A stretch of DNA of 63,642 nt from Deltaproteobacteria bacterium (GTDB lineage: Bacteria; Myxococcota; JADLHZ01): the NCBI GenBank assembly GCA_020848545.1, contig JADLHZ010000068.1, positions 1 to 63,642 on the forward strand, written 5' to 3'. Numbering within the stretch: position 1 is the first letter of the stretch; the number at the start of each line of letters is the position of its first letter. A model generated the notes under the pieces. It did no database searches. It was not told the origin of the DNA and saw only the letters and a list, made by a program, of their open reading frames with translations. A program made the translations under genes and the position numbers. This document shows positions 18,224 to 27,100 of the stretch, piece by piece.

Positions 18224-20050
18224 GTGAAACGCGCTGCCCTCTTTTGCCTGCTCTGTTCGTGCACGTCTGCGGACGATCCGCCGCCTTTGGCCGAGCCCCC
18301 GCCGCCGGAGCCGCCCCGGATCGCGAGCGGCCCGTGCGCGGCCAATGTCACCGTGAGCGAGGCGCGGCTCTCGCGTTCTGGCATCGTGCTCGCGCACCTC
18401 GTGGTCACCGGCCTCGACGCCTCGGCGCGCGTGGAGCTCCCGAGCCCGCCGTACATGCGGCAAGCACAGGCGAAGGCGCCGGCGCAGCGCGTTCCTCCCG
18501 CCTTCGAGACCGACACCTCGGACGCGAGCCCGACGCCGGCGCCGACCGCGCGGCGCAGCGGGATCATGGATGTGTTCGGCCACTTGCTGAAGGGCGCGGT
18601 GATCGGCCTGACGAACCTCGTGCTCCTGCCGATCAACTTGCCGTTGAGCATCATCGACTCGCGCCACGAAGTGTTCCCTCTCTCGTGGAACGCGGGCGAG
18701 CTCGGCGGGGCTTATCCGACCAGCGCACCGGGCTTCGCGCTCTTCGACGACAGCTTGCTGCCCCCGGAGGAGCACAAAGCGCGCAAGGACGCCTACGATG
18801 CCCGCGTCGCGCTCCAAGAAGCCGCGCAGACCGCGATCGAGGCGCGCGCGCGCAAAGTATTCTCACCGAAGTGTGAGCGCGACACAGGCGGAGGCTGCGA
18901 GCTCGATACGCTCGTCGACGGCGCGCAGAAGACTCTGGAGCTCACGATCACCGGCGACGCATGCGAGCGCCGTCTGCTCACGGTCGAGGTCCCGGCGCCG
19001 CCCGAAGAGACGCCCATCGATGAAGGCCGGGGCTCCGTCGCGAGCCAGCGCGCGTGGCAAGCCGGGTTCGGGACGGTCTCGCCGCAGCTCGTCGCCGCCG
19101 CGAGCGCCGCCGACGCCTTCAAGATGGCCGCGCCGGCGCCGCCGCCCGTGCTCGACAACGCGTCGATCGTCTGCCGCGTGACGACGACGCGCGCGGCCGC
19201 GGCGAAGAAGAAGGCTGTGATCGCGGCGCGGCTTTCGTTTGGCGATCTTGCGGCGAGCGGCGCCGGCGTCCAAGCGCGGCAGGCCGGCGAGCCCTTCGTC
19301 TTCGTCGTGCCGCACGTGCACCTCTCGAGCGGTGGCCGCATGAAGCTCGCGATCGTCGACGCGCACACCGAGTGGGGCGCGGCCGCGGTCACCCCTTTCG
19401 ATGGCAACACGCCGCTCGCGTTTCACCACCGCCGCTTCGACGCCGAGTGCCGGGCGATCGGTGTCGCGGGGGTCCACGAGCTCGAAGCACGATCGCTCGA
19501 ACGACTGAAGGCGCTGCCAGATCTTCTGCCCGAAGACTTCGCGCTCGATCCCAAGAAGGCCGATGCGCGCGCGGCTGCCCGCGTGAAGATCGTCGACCTC
19601 GTGCGCGACATCGAGGCGCTGTCCGGCCGTCACACTCCCGCCGCCAAGGAGGCGCAAGCGTTCGCCGACGCGCGCTTCAAGACGTGGGCGACGGCGCTCG
19701 AAGCGGAGATCGCGCGCATGGTCGGCGCCGCGACGACGAAGATCGCGTTCGCGGGCGGTGAGCTCGAGGTGAAGCACGTGACGAAGGTGCTCAGCGGCTG
19801 TCGCGTCGAAGCGAGCTACACGGCCAAGAAGAAAGGCAGGCTCCAATTCGACGACGCGATCGCGAAGATCCGCTTCGTCAACGCGCTCGGCATCACGGTC
19901 GAGCCCTACTTCGTCGACCCGTGGGACACGAAGGTGAGCCCCGCGGCGCCGATCGACGTGCGCTTCGACGTCCCGATGGTCGAGTCGAAGCTTCCGCTCT
20001 GCGGCGTCGGTCTCGCCCCCGGCGGCGCGCTCCGCCTGACCCTCGACTGA
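18224..20050 (+). CDS. Lipoprotein of unknown function with membrane-active segment
   Basis: I do not recognise this 608-residue protein. I choose GTG 18224, which gives a lipoprotein leader CLLCSC; an upstream in-frame GTG (18187) would bury that leader. Residues ~20-35 are Pro-rich and ~95-110 Thr/Pro-rich. A hydrophobic stretch near 121-144 (LLKGAVIGLTNLVLLPINLP) could be a membrane or amphipathic helix. The second half is Ala-rich and contains an internal helical region with many charged residues. It diverges from the kinase-like gene (64 bases between starts), and its 3' end meets the maiA-like gene across three repeats. No catalytic motif is visible. Confidence 0.65.
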   Translation: MKRAALFCLLCSCTSADDPPPLAEPPPPEPPRIASGPCAANVTVSEARLSRSGIVLAHLVVTGLDASARVELPSPPYMRQAQAKAPAQRVPPAFETDTSDASPTPAPTARRSGIMDVFGHLLKGAVIGLTNLVLLPINLPLSIIDSRHEVFPLSWNAGELGGAYPTSAPGFALFDDSLLPPEEHKARKDAYDARVALQEAAQTAIEARARKVFSPKCERDTGGGCELDTLVDGAQKTLELTITGDACERRLLTVEVPAPPEETPIDEGRGSVASQRAWQAGFGTVSPQLVAAASAADAFKMAAPAPPPVLDNASIVCRVTTTRAAAAKKKAVIAARLSFGDLAASGAGVQARQAGEPFVFVVPHVHLSSGGRMKLAIVDAHTEWGAAAVTPFDGNTPLAFHHRRFDAECRAIGVAGVHELEARSLERLKALPDLLPEDFALDPKKADARAAARVKIVDLVRDIEALSGRHTPAAKEAQAFADARFKTWATALEAEIARMVGAATTKIAFAGGELEVKHVTKVLSGCRVEASYTAKKKGRLQFDDAIAKIRFVNALGITVEPYFVDPWDTKVSPAAPIDVRFDVPMVESKLPLCGVGLAPGGALRLTLD

Positions 20051-20053
20051 AAT

Positions 20054-20122
20054 GCTCCCCGGTCCCTTTTCGGCGACATGCTCCCCGGTCCCTTTTCGCG
20101 GTCGCTCCCCGGTCCCTTTTCG
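20054..20122. repeat. Three direct copies of a 19-base repeat between convergent genes
   Basis: GCTCCCCGGTCCCTTTTCG occurs at 20054-20072, 20080-20098 and 20104-20122, with start-to-start spacing of 26 and 24 bases. It fills almost the entire 76-base gap between two convergent stops. Each copy contains a short T4 run in plus sense and A4 in minus sense. Confidence 0.9.
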
Positions 20123-20126
20123 GGGG

Positions 20127-20774
20127 TTAGGCGCGGGCTTCCGCCGGCGTGTCCGGCTGGCGCTCGGGGTGCGACTTGACGATCGCCGGGTGCGCCAGGA
20201 GGCCCTCTTCCAGGCGGCGGATCGTCGGGTACGGCGCGAGATCGACGCCGAAGCGGCGGGCGTTCAGCACCTGCGGCACGAGGCAGCAGTCGGCGACGCT
20301 GAACGCTTCGCCCACGCAATGCGTCTTCGCCGTCTCGTGGAGCAGCGTCTCGAGGCCGACGAAGCCGCGCGCGATGAAGTCCGCTCGCCACCGCTGCTGC
20401 GCGGCGTCGTCGGCGCCGTATTCGGCCCCGAGCTTCTTCACGACGCGCATGTTCTGCAACGGATGAATCCCCGAGTTGACGACCTCGGCCACCTGGCGAA
20501 TGCGCGCGCGCTCGAGCAGCGACCCCGGGAGCAGCGTGGGCGTGGGAAAGCGCTCTTCCAAGTACTCGATGATCGCGAGCGACTGGCCGATGCGCACGCC
20601 GTCGACGACGAGCGTCGGCGCCTCGTGGAACATGTTCACCTTCGCGTAGGCGTCGCCCAGGTGCTCGTTGTTGCCGAGGTTCACCGACACGTACTCGTAG
20701 GGCACGTTCTTGTACGCGAGCGCGATGCGCACCCGCCACGAGGCCGAGCTGCGCCAATAGTTGTAGAGCTTCAT
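20127..20774 (-). CDS. maiA: Maleylacetoacetate isomerase (zeta-class glutathione transferase)
   Basis: The 215-residue protein has the zeta-GST active-site signature RSSASWRVRIAL (8-19), followed by the thioredoxin-fold cis-Pro region EAPTLVVDG and the IGQSLAIIEYLEERF segment. Length and motifs fit maleylacetoacetate isomerase, which converts maleylacetoacetate to fumarylacetoacetate with glutathione in the cytosol. It overlaps the upstream fumarylacetoacetate hydrolase gene by ATGA (20771-20774), so the two last steps of tyrosine/homogentisate catabolism are coupled. Homogentisate dioxygenase is not in the window. The 3' end faces the convergent lipoprotein gene across three direct repeats. 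Confidence 0.88.
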   Translation of the reverse strand: MKLYNYWRSSASWRVRIALAYKNVPYEYVSVNLGNNEHLGDAYAKVNMFHEAPTLVVDGVRIGQSLAIIEYLEERFPTPTLLPGSLLERARIRQVAEVVNSGIHPLQNMRVVKKLGAEYGADDAAQQRWRADFIARGFVGLETLLHETAKTHCVGEAFSVADCCLVPQVLNARRFGVDLAPYPTIRRLEEGLLAHPAIVKSHPERQPDTPAEARA

Positions 20775-21724
20775 GACTTCGCTTTCACGACGCGCTGCTC
20801 GATCGCGCCGAAGATCGACGCGCCGGCCGCGTCCTTCATTTCGATCCGCACCCGATCGCCGAACCTCAGAAACGGCGTCGTCATCACGCCCGTGGCGATC
20901 TTCTCGCGCATGCGCCGCTCGGCGAGGCAGCTGACGCCGCGCGCTGGATCCTCGTTCGACACCGTGCCGCTGCCGATGATCGATCCGGCCGGCAACCTGC
21001 GCGTCTTTGCCGCGTGCGCGATGAGCTCGCCGAAGTGAAAGTGCATCTCGGGCCCCGCTTGCGGATCACCGCTGAGCACGCCGTTCACATGGCTCACGAG
21101 CGGCAGGTGCACGCGGCCATCCCTCCACGCCGCGCCGAGCTCATCTGGAGTCACCGCGAAGGGCGAGAACGCAGTCGCCGGCTTCGAGACGAGAAAGCCA
21201 AAGCCCTTCTCGAGCTCGGCCGGCACCAAGTTGCGCAGGGTCACGTCGTTCACCAAGAGGAGCAGCTTCACGTGCGTCAACGCGCGCTCCGGGGAGACTC
21301 CCATCGGCACGTCGTCGGTGATGACGGCGACCTCGGCTTCGTAGTCGATGCCGTCCTCTTCGCGAAAGTGCGCCACGTCTTCGTGCGCGGCCAAGAACGC
21401 GCCGCCGCCGCCTTGGTACATCAACGGATCGGTCTTCAACGTGGCCGGAGGCTCGGCGCCGCGCGCTTTTCGCACGAGCACGATGTGGTTGATGTAGGCG
21501 CTGCCGTCGATCCATTCATACGCGCGCGGCAACGGCGCCATCAGCTGCTTCAGATCGAGCGCGAAGCCATCGCCCGACTCTTTGCTCAACGCTGGCGCGC
21601 GCTCCTGCCAACCTTCGAGGGCGCTCTGCAGCGTCCCGCCCGCTTTCTTCGCGCGCGTGCCATCACGAGAGACGACGACGAGCGCGCCGTCGCGCGATCC
21701 GTCATTCAACGTTGCGAGCTTCAT
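20771..21724 (-). CDS. Fumarylacetoacetate hydrolase family protein
   Basis: The 317-residue protein carries the FAH-fold hallmarks. These are IDYEAEVAVI (126-135) with metal-binding acidic residues, LLLVNDVTLRNL, GFLVSKPATAFSPF and the terminal IGSGTVSNED stretch. The enzyme splits fumarylacetoacetate to fumarate and acetoacetate using a divalent metal. Pairing with maiA by a 4-base overlap supports that substrate over other FAH-family reactions. The start codon is only 24 bases from the divergent start at 21749, so both promoters must be embedded in or overlap the opposite gene, or one transcript is leaderless. Confidence 0.85.
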   Translation of the reverse strand: MKLATLNDGSRDGALVVVSRDGTRAKKAGGTLQSALEGWQERAPALSKESGDGFALDLKQLMAPLPRAYEWIDGSAYINHIVLVRKARGAEPPATLKTDPLMYQGGGGAFLAAHEDVAHFREEDGIDYEAEVAVITDDVPMGVSPERALTHVKLLLLVNDVTLRNLVPAELEKGFGFLVSKPATAFSPFAVTPDELGAAWRDGRVHLPLVSHVNGVLSGDPQAGPEMHFHFGELIAHAAKTRRLPAGSIIGSGTVSNEDPARGVSCLAERRMREKIATGVMTTPFLRFGDRVRIEMKDAAGASIFGAIEQRVVKAKS

Positions 21725-21748
21725 GGGGCGCTGTTATCCCCCGCGCCG

Positions 21749-23425
21749 ATGGAAGCGCAAGCTCTCCCGCCCTATCGCCGCGATCCCAGCCGCGTCCCCG
21801 CCGCGTGGAAGCGCGCGCTCGACTTTTGGGGCATGGCGATCGCGATCGCGCCGCCCCAACACAAAGGCGGCTTGAACGATCCCTTGGCGTACATCGACTT
21901 GAAGACGCGGGACGTCGTCGTCAACGACACAAAGGTGAGCGCACAAGACATCGGCGATTGCCTGGAGGCGATCTTCGCGCACGAGCTCGGCCATCACCTG
22001 CACTATCCGCACTCGCTCGCGACCCAAGCGCGGCTCGAGCTCTTGGAGCACGAGCTCCTGCCGATCCGCGGCTACTCGCTGCTCAACCTGTTCAGCGACT
22101 TTCTCATCAACTGCACGCTCGCCAAAGACGCGACCTTGCAGGCGCAGCTCACGCAGATCTATCGTTCGATGCCTGCCGCAGCGGAAGACGTGAAAAAGGA
22201 TCCCGCGTTCTTCTTCTACCTCTTGTGCTTCGAAGAAGCGTGGATGTGCGATCCCTACGCGCTCACCCGCGACGCGGGAAAGCAGTTGGAGCAAGACTTC
22301 CCAGGCGCCCGCGCGGAGGCGCAACAGCTCGCCGAAGAGCTGCCGAACCTGGCGCCGAACCTGTTCACGCAGTTCATCTACTTCGCGAGCGTCGTTTCGC
22401 GTTACCAACCACTCGAAAGCGGCAACGCGCAAAAGAGCCAAGAGCTGAACCCGACCGCGGGCGATCACTCGAAGCCCGAGGCCGGCGACTACGCCGACGC
22501 GCTCGAGCGGAGCCCGCAGGAGAAGGACGCGATCAAGCGGGCGCTCGGCCAAGGTTGGCTGAAGCCCGAGCAAGTGCCGGACGCCGCCGCTTCGCAGAGA
22601 AAGCGCGCGAGCGCCTTGCCGGGTGTGCTCGCCGGCGATCCGAAGAAGCTCGCCGAAGCGATGGCGATCCACTACCGCCGCCTCGCCGAGCGCTACTTGA
22701 TCCAGCCGCCGAAGAACGAGCGCGCCGCCGAGCCGATCATCCCGAGCACGCTGTCTGCGTGGGAAGTCGGCGACGCGCCCAAAGAGATCGATTGGCGTGC
22801 GAGCGTGAGCCAAGGCGGCGTCGACATCGGCCTGATGCAGCCGTTGAAGCGCGACTTCATCGAAGACGATCCGACCGACGCCGTGCGCGAGTTTCGCACG
22901 CGCCTCGAGATCTACTTGGACGTCAGCGGCTCGATGCCGGACCCGAAGAACGCGCTGAACCCGATGACGCTCGCCGCGCAGGTGCTCGCGATGAGCTGCG
23001 TGCGCCATGAAGGGCAAGTGCGGGCGCTCATCTATTCATCGAATCATGTCAAACATTGGGTGTGGACGCGCTCGGAGATGGAGATCTCGCGCTTCTTGAT
23101 GACCTACATCGGCGGCGGGACCGACTTTCCCTTCGCCGTGCTGTCGGCGTCGGTGAAGGAGACGAAGGCGAGCCCGCCGATCCGCATCGTGCTGACCGAC
23201 TCGGACTTTCACGCGAACATGAACACCGGGACGAACCGCTCGTTCCTGAAAGAAGCGGCGCAGCAGGGGCAGTTCATCACCTTGCTCAACGGCGCGCAGG
23301 AAAGCGCCCCGTGGGTGAAGGCGATCGCCGATGCCGGCGCGCGCACGATCTGCGTGGCGACGATGGAGCAATTTCCAAAAACGGCCGCGGCGCTTGCGCG
23401 GGCGCTCTTCGAACGGAAGGAGTAG
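21749..23425 (+). CDS. Metallopeptidase-VWA fusion protein (DUF2201-like)
   Basis: The 558-residue protein has an N-terminal zinc-metallopeptidase-like motif HELGHH (78-83) and a C-terminal von Willebrand A-like domain with the metal site DVSGS (D391-x-S393-x-S395) and ending VLTDSDFH.... This arrangement matches the DUF2201 putative metallopeptidase/VWA proteins. Those normally sit next to a MoxR-type AAA+ ATPase, which is missing here. No signal peptide or membrane segment is seen. ATG 21749 follows the last in-frame sequence antisense to the FAH gene and has no obvious ribosome-binding site. It is followed within 2 bases by a small coiled-coil protein gene, then by the giant gene, suggesting a chaperone or maturation role for that product. 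That link is inference. Confidence 0.75.
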   Translation: MEAQALPPYRRDPSRVPAAWKRALDFWGMAIAIAPPQHKGGLNDPLAYIDLKTRDVVVNDTKVSAQDIGDCLEAIFAHELGHHLHYPHSLATQARLELLEHELLPIRGYSLLNLFSDFLINCTLAKDATLQAQLTQIYRSMPAAAEDVKKDPAFFFYLLCFEEAWMCDPYALTRDAGKQLEQDFPGARAEAQQLAEELPNLAPNLFTQFIYFASVVSRYQPLESGNAQKSQELNPTAGDHSKPEAGDYADALERSPQEKDAIKRALGQGWLKPEQVPDAAASQRKRASALPGVLAGDPKKLAEAMAIHYRRLAERYLIQPPKNERAAEPIIPSTLSAWEVGDAPKEIDWRASVSQGGVDIGLMQPLKRDFIEDDPTDAVREFRTRLEIYLDVSGSMPDPKNALNPMTLAAQVLAMSCVRHEGQVRALIYSSNHVKHWVWTRSEMEISRFLMTYIGGGTDFPFAVLSASVKETKASPPIRIVLTDSDFHANMNTGTNRSFLKEAAQQGQFITLLNGAQESAPWVKAIADAGARTICVATMEQFPKTAAALARALFERKE

Positions 23426-23427
23426 GC

Positions 23428-24015
23428 ATGAGCTTCGATCTTGCAACGCTGCAAGAGGCGCTGCGGGCGATGGCGCTCGACGCGTGGGGGGAGACCGTCA
23501 GCACGGAGCTGGTCTCGGCCCGGCTGATGGACGGCCTGCGCGATCTCGGCGTCACGCCGCTGAAGGACAAAGAGCTCAAAGAGATCTCGAAGACCTTCGA
23601 CATCGAGTCGTGGCGGCGCCTCTCGCTCATCGTGCGTGCGCTGCGTGAACTGCCGGAGCTCGCCAAAGAAGCGGCGCCGCTCTTGAGGCAACGCACGGTG
23701 CAGCAAGCCTTCTTCGACTTCGCTGTGCGCGACACGCAGCTCCTGACGATCGAGCTCCTGTTGAAGAGCCCGTTTCGCGTCGAGGAGCTCGCGCGCAAGT
23801 GGGTGCGGGCGATCGGCGGCGAGATCGCAGGCGAGACGCAAGAAGAGAGCGACGCACGCGTGAAGCGCATCGACTTTGGCGGCGTGCTGAAGAACCTCGA
23901 GGCGGCGGAGAAGGATCGCCAGGCGCGGCAGCAGAAGCTCAAGGAGATAGAGGCCGAGCGGCTGAAGAAGGAACGGGAAGCGCAGGAGGCCTACGAGCGC
24001 GCCGGCCGGGAGTGA
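23428..24015 (+). CDS. Small helical protein with C-terminal coiled coil
   Basis: The 195-residue protein is not assigned to a family. It is predicted mostly helical, and its last ~45 residues (KNLEAAEKDRQARQQKLKE...) are highly charged and likely coiled coil. GGAAGGAG lies just ahead, and the start is only 2 bases after the metallopeptidase-VWA stop, so the pair is one translation unit. The segment ITRTPLKDKELKEISKTF-like near residue 45 is charged and soluble, and there is no export signal. A partner or adaptor of the VWA protein is the simplest reading. Confidence 0.7.
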   Translation: MSFDLATLQEALRAMALDAWGETVSTELVSARLMDGLRDLGVTPLKDKELKEISKTFDIESWRRLSLIVRALRELPELAKEAAPLLRQRTVQQAFFDFAVRDTQLLTIELLLKSPFRVEELARKWVRAIGGEIAGETQEESDARVKRIDFGGVLKNLEAAEKDRQARQQKLKEIEAERLKKEREAQEAYERAGRE

Positions 24016-24026
24016 CGGAAAGGCTG

Positions 24027-24044
24027 CTTGACGCTACCGTCAAG
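24027..24044. promoter_or_regulatory. Perfect 7-base inverted repeat upstream of the giant gene
   Basis: CTTGACG-CTAC-CGTCAAG forms a perfect palindrome 11 bases after the preceding stop and 107 bases before the giant gene's start. It has no T-run, so an operator or a short RNA hairpin is more likely than an intrinsic terminator. It also contains a TTGACG -35-like element. Confidence 0.5.
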
Positions 24045-24151
24045 GTGGCTTGTCGGACGTTGAGGCGACGAGCCGCCCCGCCGAGCCTGGTGAAAGCCTT
24101 GCACGCAGCGCCCCCGCGCGCCCGGCCGTTTGAGAGACAATCGAGGAGACG

Positions 24152-27100
24152 ATGTCGGTAGAGAATAAGCCTGTCGTCACCGCGAAGACCACGCCGGCCG
24201 GAGCGCCCGCGCCGACCGACAAGCCCGAGACGGCCGGCGCCGCGCCGAAGCTCGAAACGAAAGCGCCGGTGCTCGGCAAGACCGCGCCGTCACCGAACAC
24301 GACGCCGGGCATGCTGCCGCCGCCGCCAAAGACGCCGACGGCGAAGGCGAAGCCAGAGGTCACGCCCTTCGACGACGACGCGCCGAGCGCAAAGAAGCCC
24401 GAAGCCCCGCCGGCGTTGGCGTCGCCGCCGTCTTACGCGATCGACGAAGGCGAAGGCGACAAGAAGCTCGTCGCCGCGCACCACGCGATCGATCACCCGA
24501 AAGACAAAGGCGAAGCGCTGTTTCGCACCTTCGGCGTAGGGATCCCCGCGAACAACGAGAAGGAGCACATCCTCGTCCGCCTCGGTGTGCCGATCGAAGA
24601 CGTACACGCGTTTCTGCGGACGGGCGTGATGTCGCCGAAGATGCTCGAGGTCTGCGAGAAGGCGAAGCATCCGCCCGCGCAAAAGTGGGGCGCACCGTTT
24701 CAGGCTTACGGCGACGCGCTCGTGTTCGCGCAGTTTTGCTTCCAGGCGACGAAGCACAAGCTCGAAGCGCAGATGCACGCGCCGGGCGCCGACAAGCCAG
24801 CGTTGAAGGCGCAGCTGCACGCCGCCGAGGCCGCCTACATGCCGACGATGAACGCCGGCAACAAGAACCTCGCCGACTGGAAGATCGCCGGAAAGAAGCA
24901 GGGCGACGCCGCGGCCGAGAAAGCCGAGAAGCTGAAGGACTCGGACCCGGCGAAAGCTGCCGCTGCTGCCGCTGAAGCGACGGCGGTCTATGGCGCGTTC
25001 GGCGATCAAGCGGCGAGCGAGGCCAAGGCGTACGCCAAAGCGGGGAAGCCCGAAGCCGCCGCGAGCGCCGCGCACGAAGCGGTCGAGCTGCACACGAAGC
25101 AAGCGGACGTCGAGATCAAGAGCGCGCCGAAGGGCTACGTGCCGCGGCCAGACACCCTCCCCGGGCTCGTCGCGGCGAAGAAGGATCTCGAGATCTTTCC
25201 GAGCAAGGAGTCGCCCTTCTACCTCCACGCCGCCGGCAAGGTGGAGCAGACGACCGGCAAGGCCTGCGACGCCTATATAAAGGACAAGGGCTATGACGAG
25301 ACGCTGAGCTCGACCGAGGAGCTGCGCCTCGCCGACAAGAAGCAAAAAGGCGCCGCCGCCGCCGAAGAAGCCGCGCTGAAGAAGAAAGGCGCGCCGCTCA
25401 CCGCCGACGAGAAGTTTCGCGCCCGTCACGAAGGCGAGGTCGCGGCCGAGAGCGAATACCGCAATCAGATTCACGACGCGCGCATGGAAGGGCTGGACGA
25501 CGGCGCGAAGAAGACCGTGACGAAGTGGTACGGCGAGAAGCTGCGCGCCGATGCGCACGCCTACGGCTACTACGACGCCGCGCTCGACAAGCTCGACGTG
25601 CCGGACAGCGAGCTCTCGCCGGACGCGCTGCAGCTGAAGGCGAAGGCGTCGGTCGACTACAGCGCGGCCGCGGCGCTGTGGCTCAGTGAGAAAGGTCGGA
25701 TCGATCGCGGACAGAAGGTCGAGAAGGACTTCATCCCTCCCGAGCTCATCGGCCTCAACACGCAAGAAGCGCAGGACGAAGTCGATCTCGCGCTGCACCA
25801 GCAGGCGATGGCCGGCGCGCGCATGGGCGGCGCCTTCGATCTCGGCGCCGAGAAGACGTTCATCCCGGGTTTCGCCGGCAAGGTGAAGGCGGATCAAGCG
25901 ATCGCCGGGCACCAGTTGGTGAAGGCGCAAGCGAAGCTCGACATCGCCAAGAAGGTGGCCGCAGGCACGGTGACGCCGGCGGAGATCGCCGCGTATCAGA
26001 AGCTCTGCGCCGACAGCGACCTCAAGATCGCCGAAGAAAACCAGTGGAAGGCGAAGCAAGGGCTACTCCCCGACCCGGACAAGATGAAGCAGGCCGACCT
26101 GCGCTACGAAAAGGCGAAGGCGCACGCCGCCACGTTCGCGAGCACGGAGCCGCCTGCGGGAACCAAAGGCACGAAGATCGCGAAGGCGATGGACGCCGAT
26201 GCGTTCGCTGCGGCGAGTAAGGCCGGGGGCGTCGGCTTTCAACCGGACCTCGCCGACAAGATCGAAGCGAAGACCGGGAAGATCGTCGCGTGGGCAGACA
26301 AGACGACGGCGATCGGGCCGGCAGCGAAGCGCGCGGTCATCGCCGGCGCCCATACGACCGAGATGGCGCTCGAGAGCCACTACGCCGCTGAAGAAGCGGC
26401 CGCCGCCGAAGCGCGCGCGAAGGCCGAAACCCGCGCGGACGCCCTCGGGCAGTCGAAGACCGGCCTCATCAAAGCGAAGGCCGCGACCGACAGCAAGATC
26501 GGAACCGACAAGGCGCTGAGCACCGGCACCAAGGTGGTCGAGACGGGCGTGGGGATCGGCCTCATGGTGCCGCCGTTCACGGTCATCGGCGCTGGGCTGC
26601 TCGTGTTCAAGCCGGCGAGCAAGACCGTCGACAAAGGCCTCGACGTGGCGACGAGCGAAAAGAAGTCGGCGTTGTTCGGGGCTGGCATCGCGCGGGCGGA
26701 GCTCGCGGCGAAGGAGGCCGACGCCGAGAAGAAGAGCGCCGAAGCCGGCGTGCTTCTCTGGCGGGACAAGCGGGCCGGGCTCGCGACGAAGATGGCCTCC
26801 ACCGCCGCCACCTACGACAAGTTCCTGCCGACCGAACCCGGCAAGGATCTCGACGACGCGCTCGCCACGAGCACGAAGCTGCACGGCGACACCGCGATCG
26901 CATGGGGCGGCGCGGGCGCACCCGCCAAAGCAAAGGGCGAGCTCGAGATCGGCGCTGGGAAGTCGGACGCGATCTCCGACCCGAAGACGAAGGCGATTGC
27001 GAAGAAGGGCTTGGAAACGAGCGCGTACAAGGCGAGCGAGAAAGCGTGGCTCGCGACCGCCGCCGGCGCCGCCGCGCGCGATGAGAAAGGTGTGGTGAAG

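Noticed and set aside
20054-20122. CRISPR array
   Set aside because: Units are 19 bases with 5-7-base gaps, too short for spacers, and no cas genes are nearby.
24027-24044. Intrinsic terminator of the VWA gene pair
   Set aside because: The hairpin has no following T-run and a short stem, so I list it as a regulatory palindrome.
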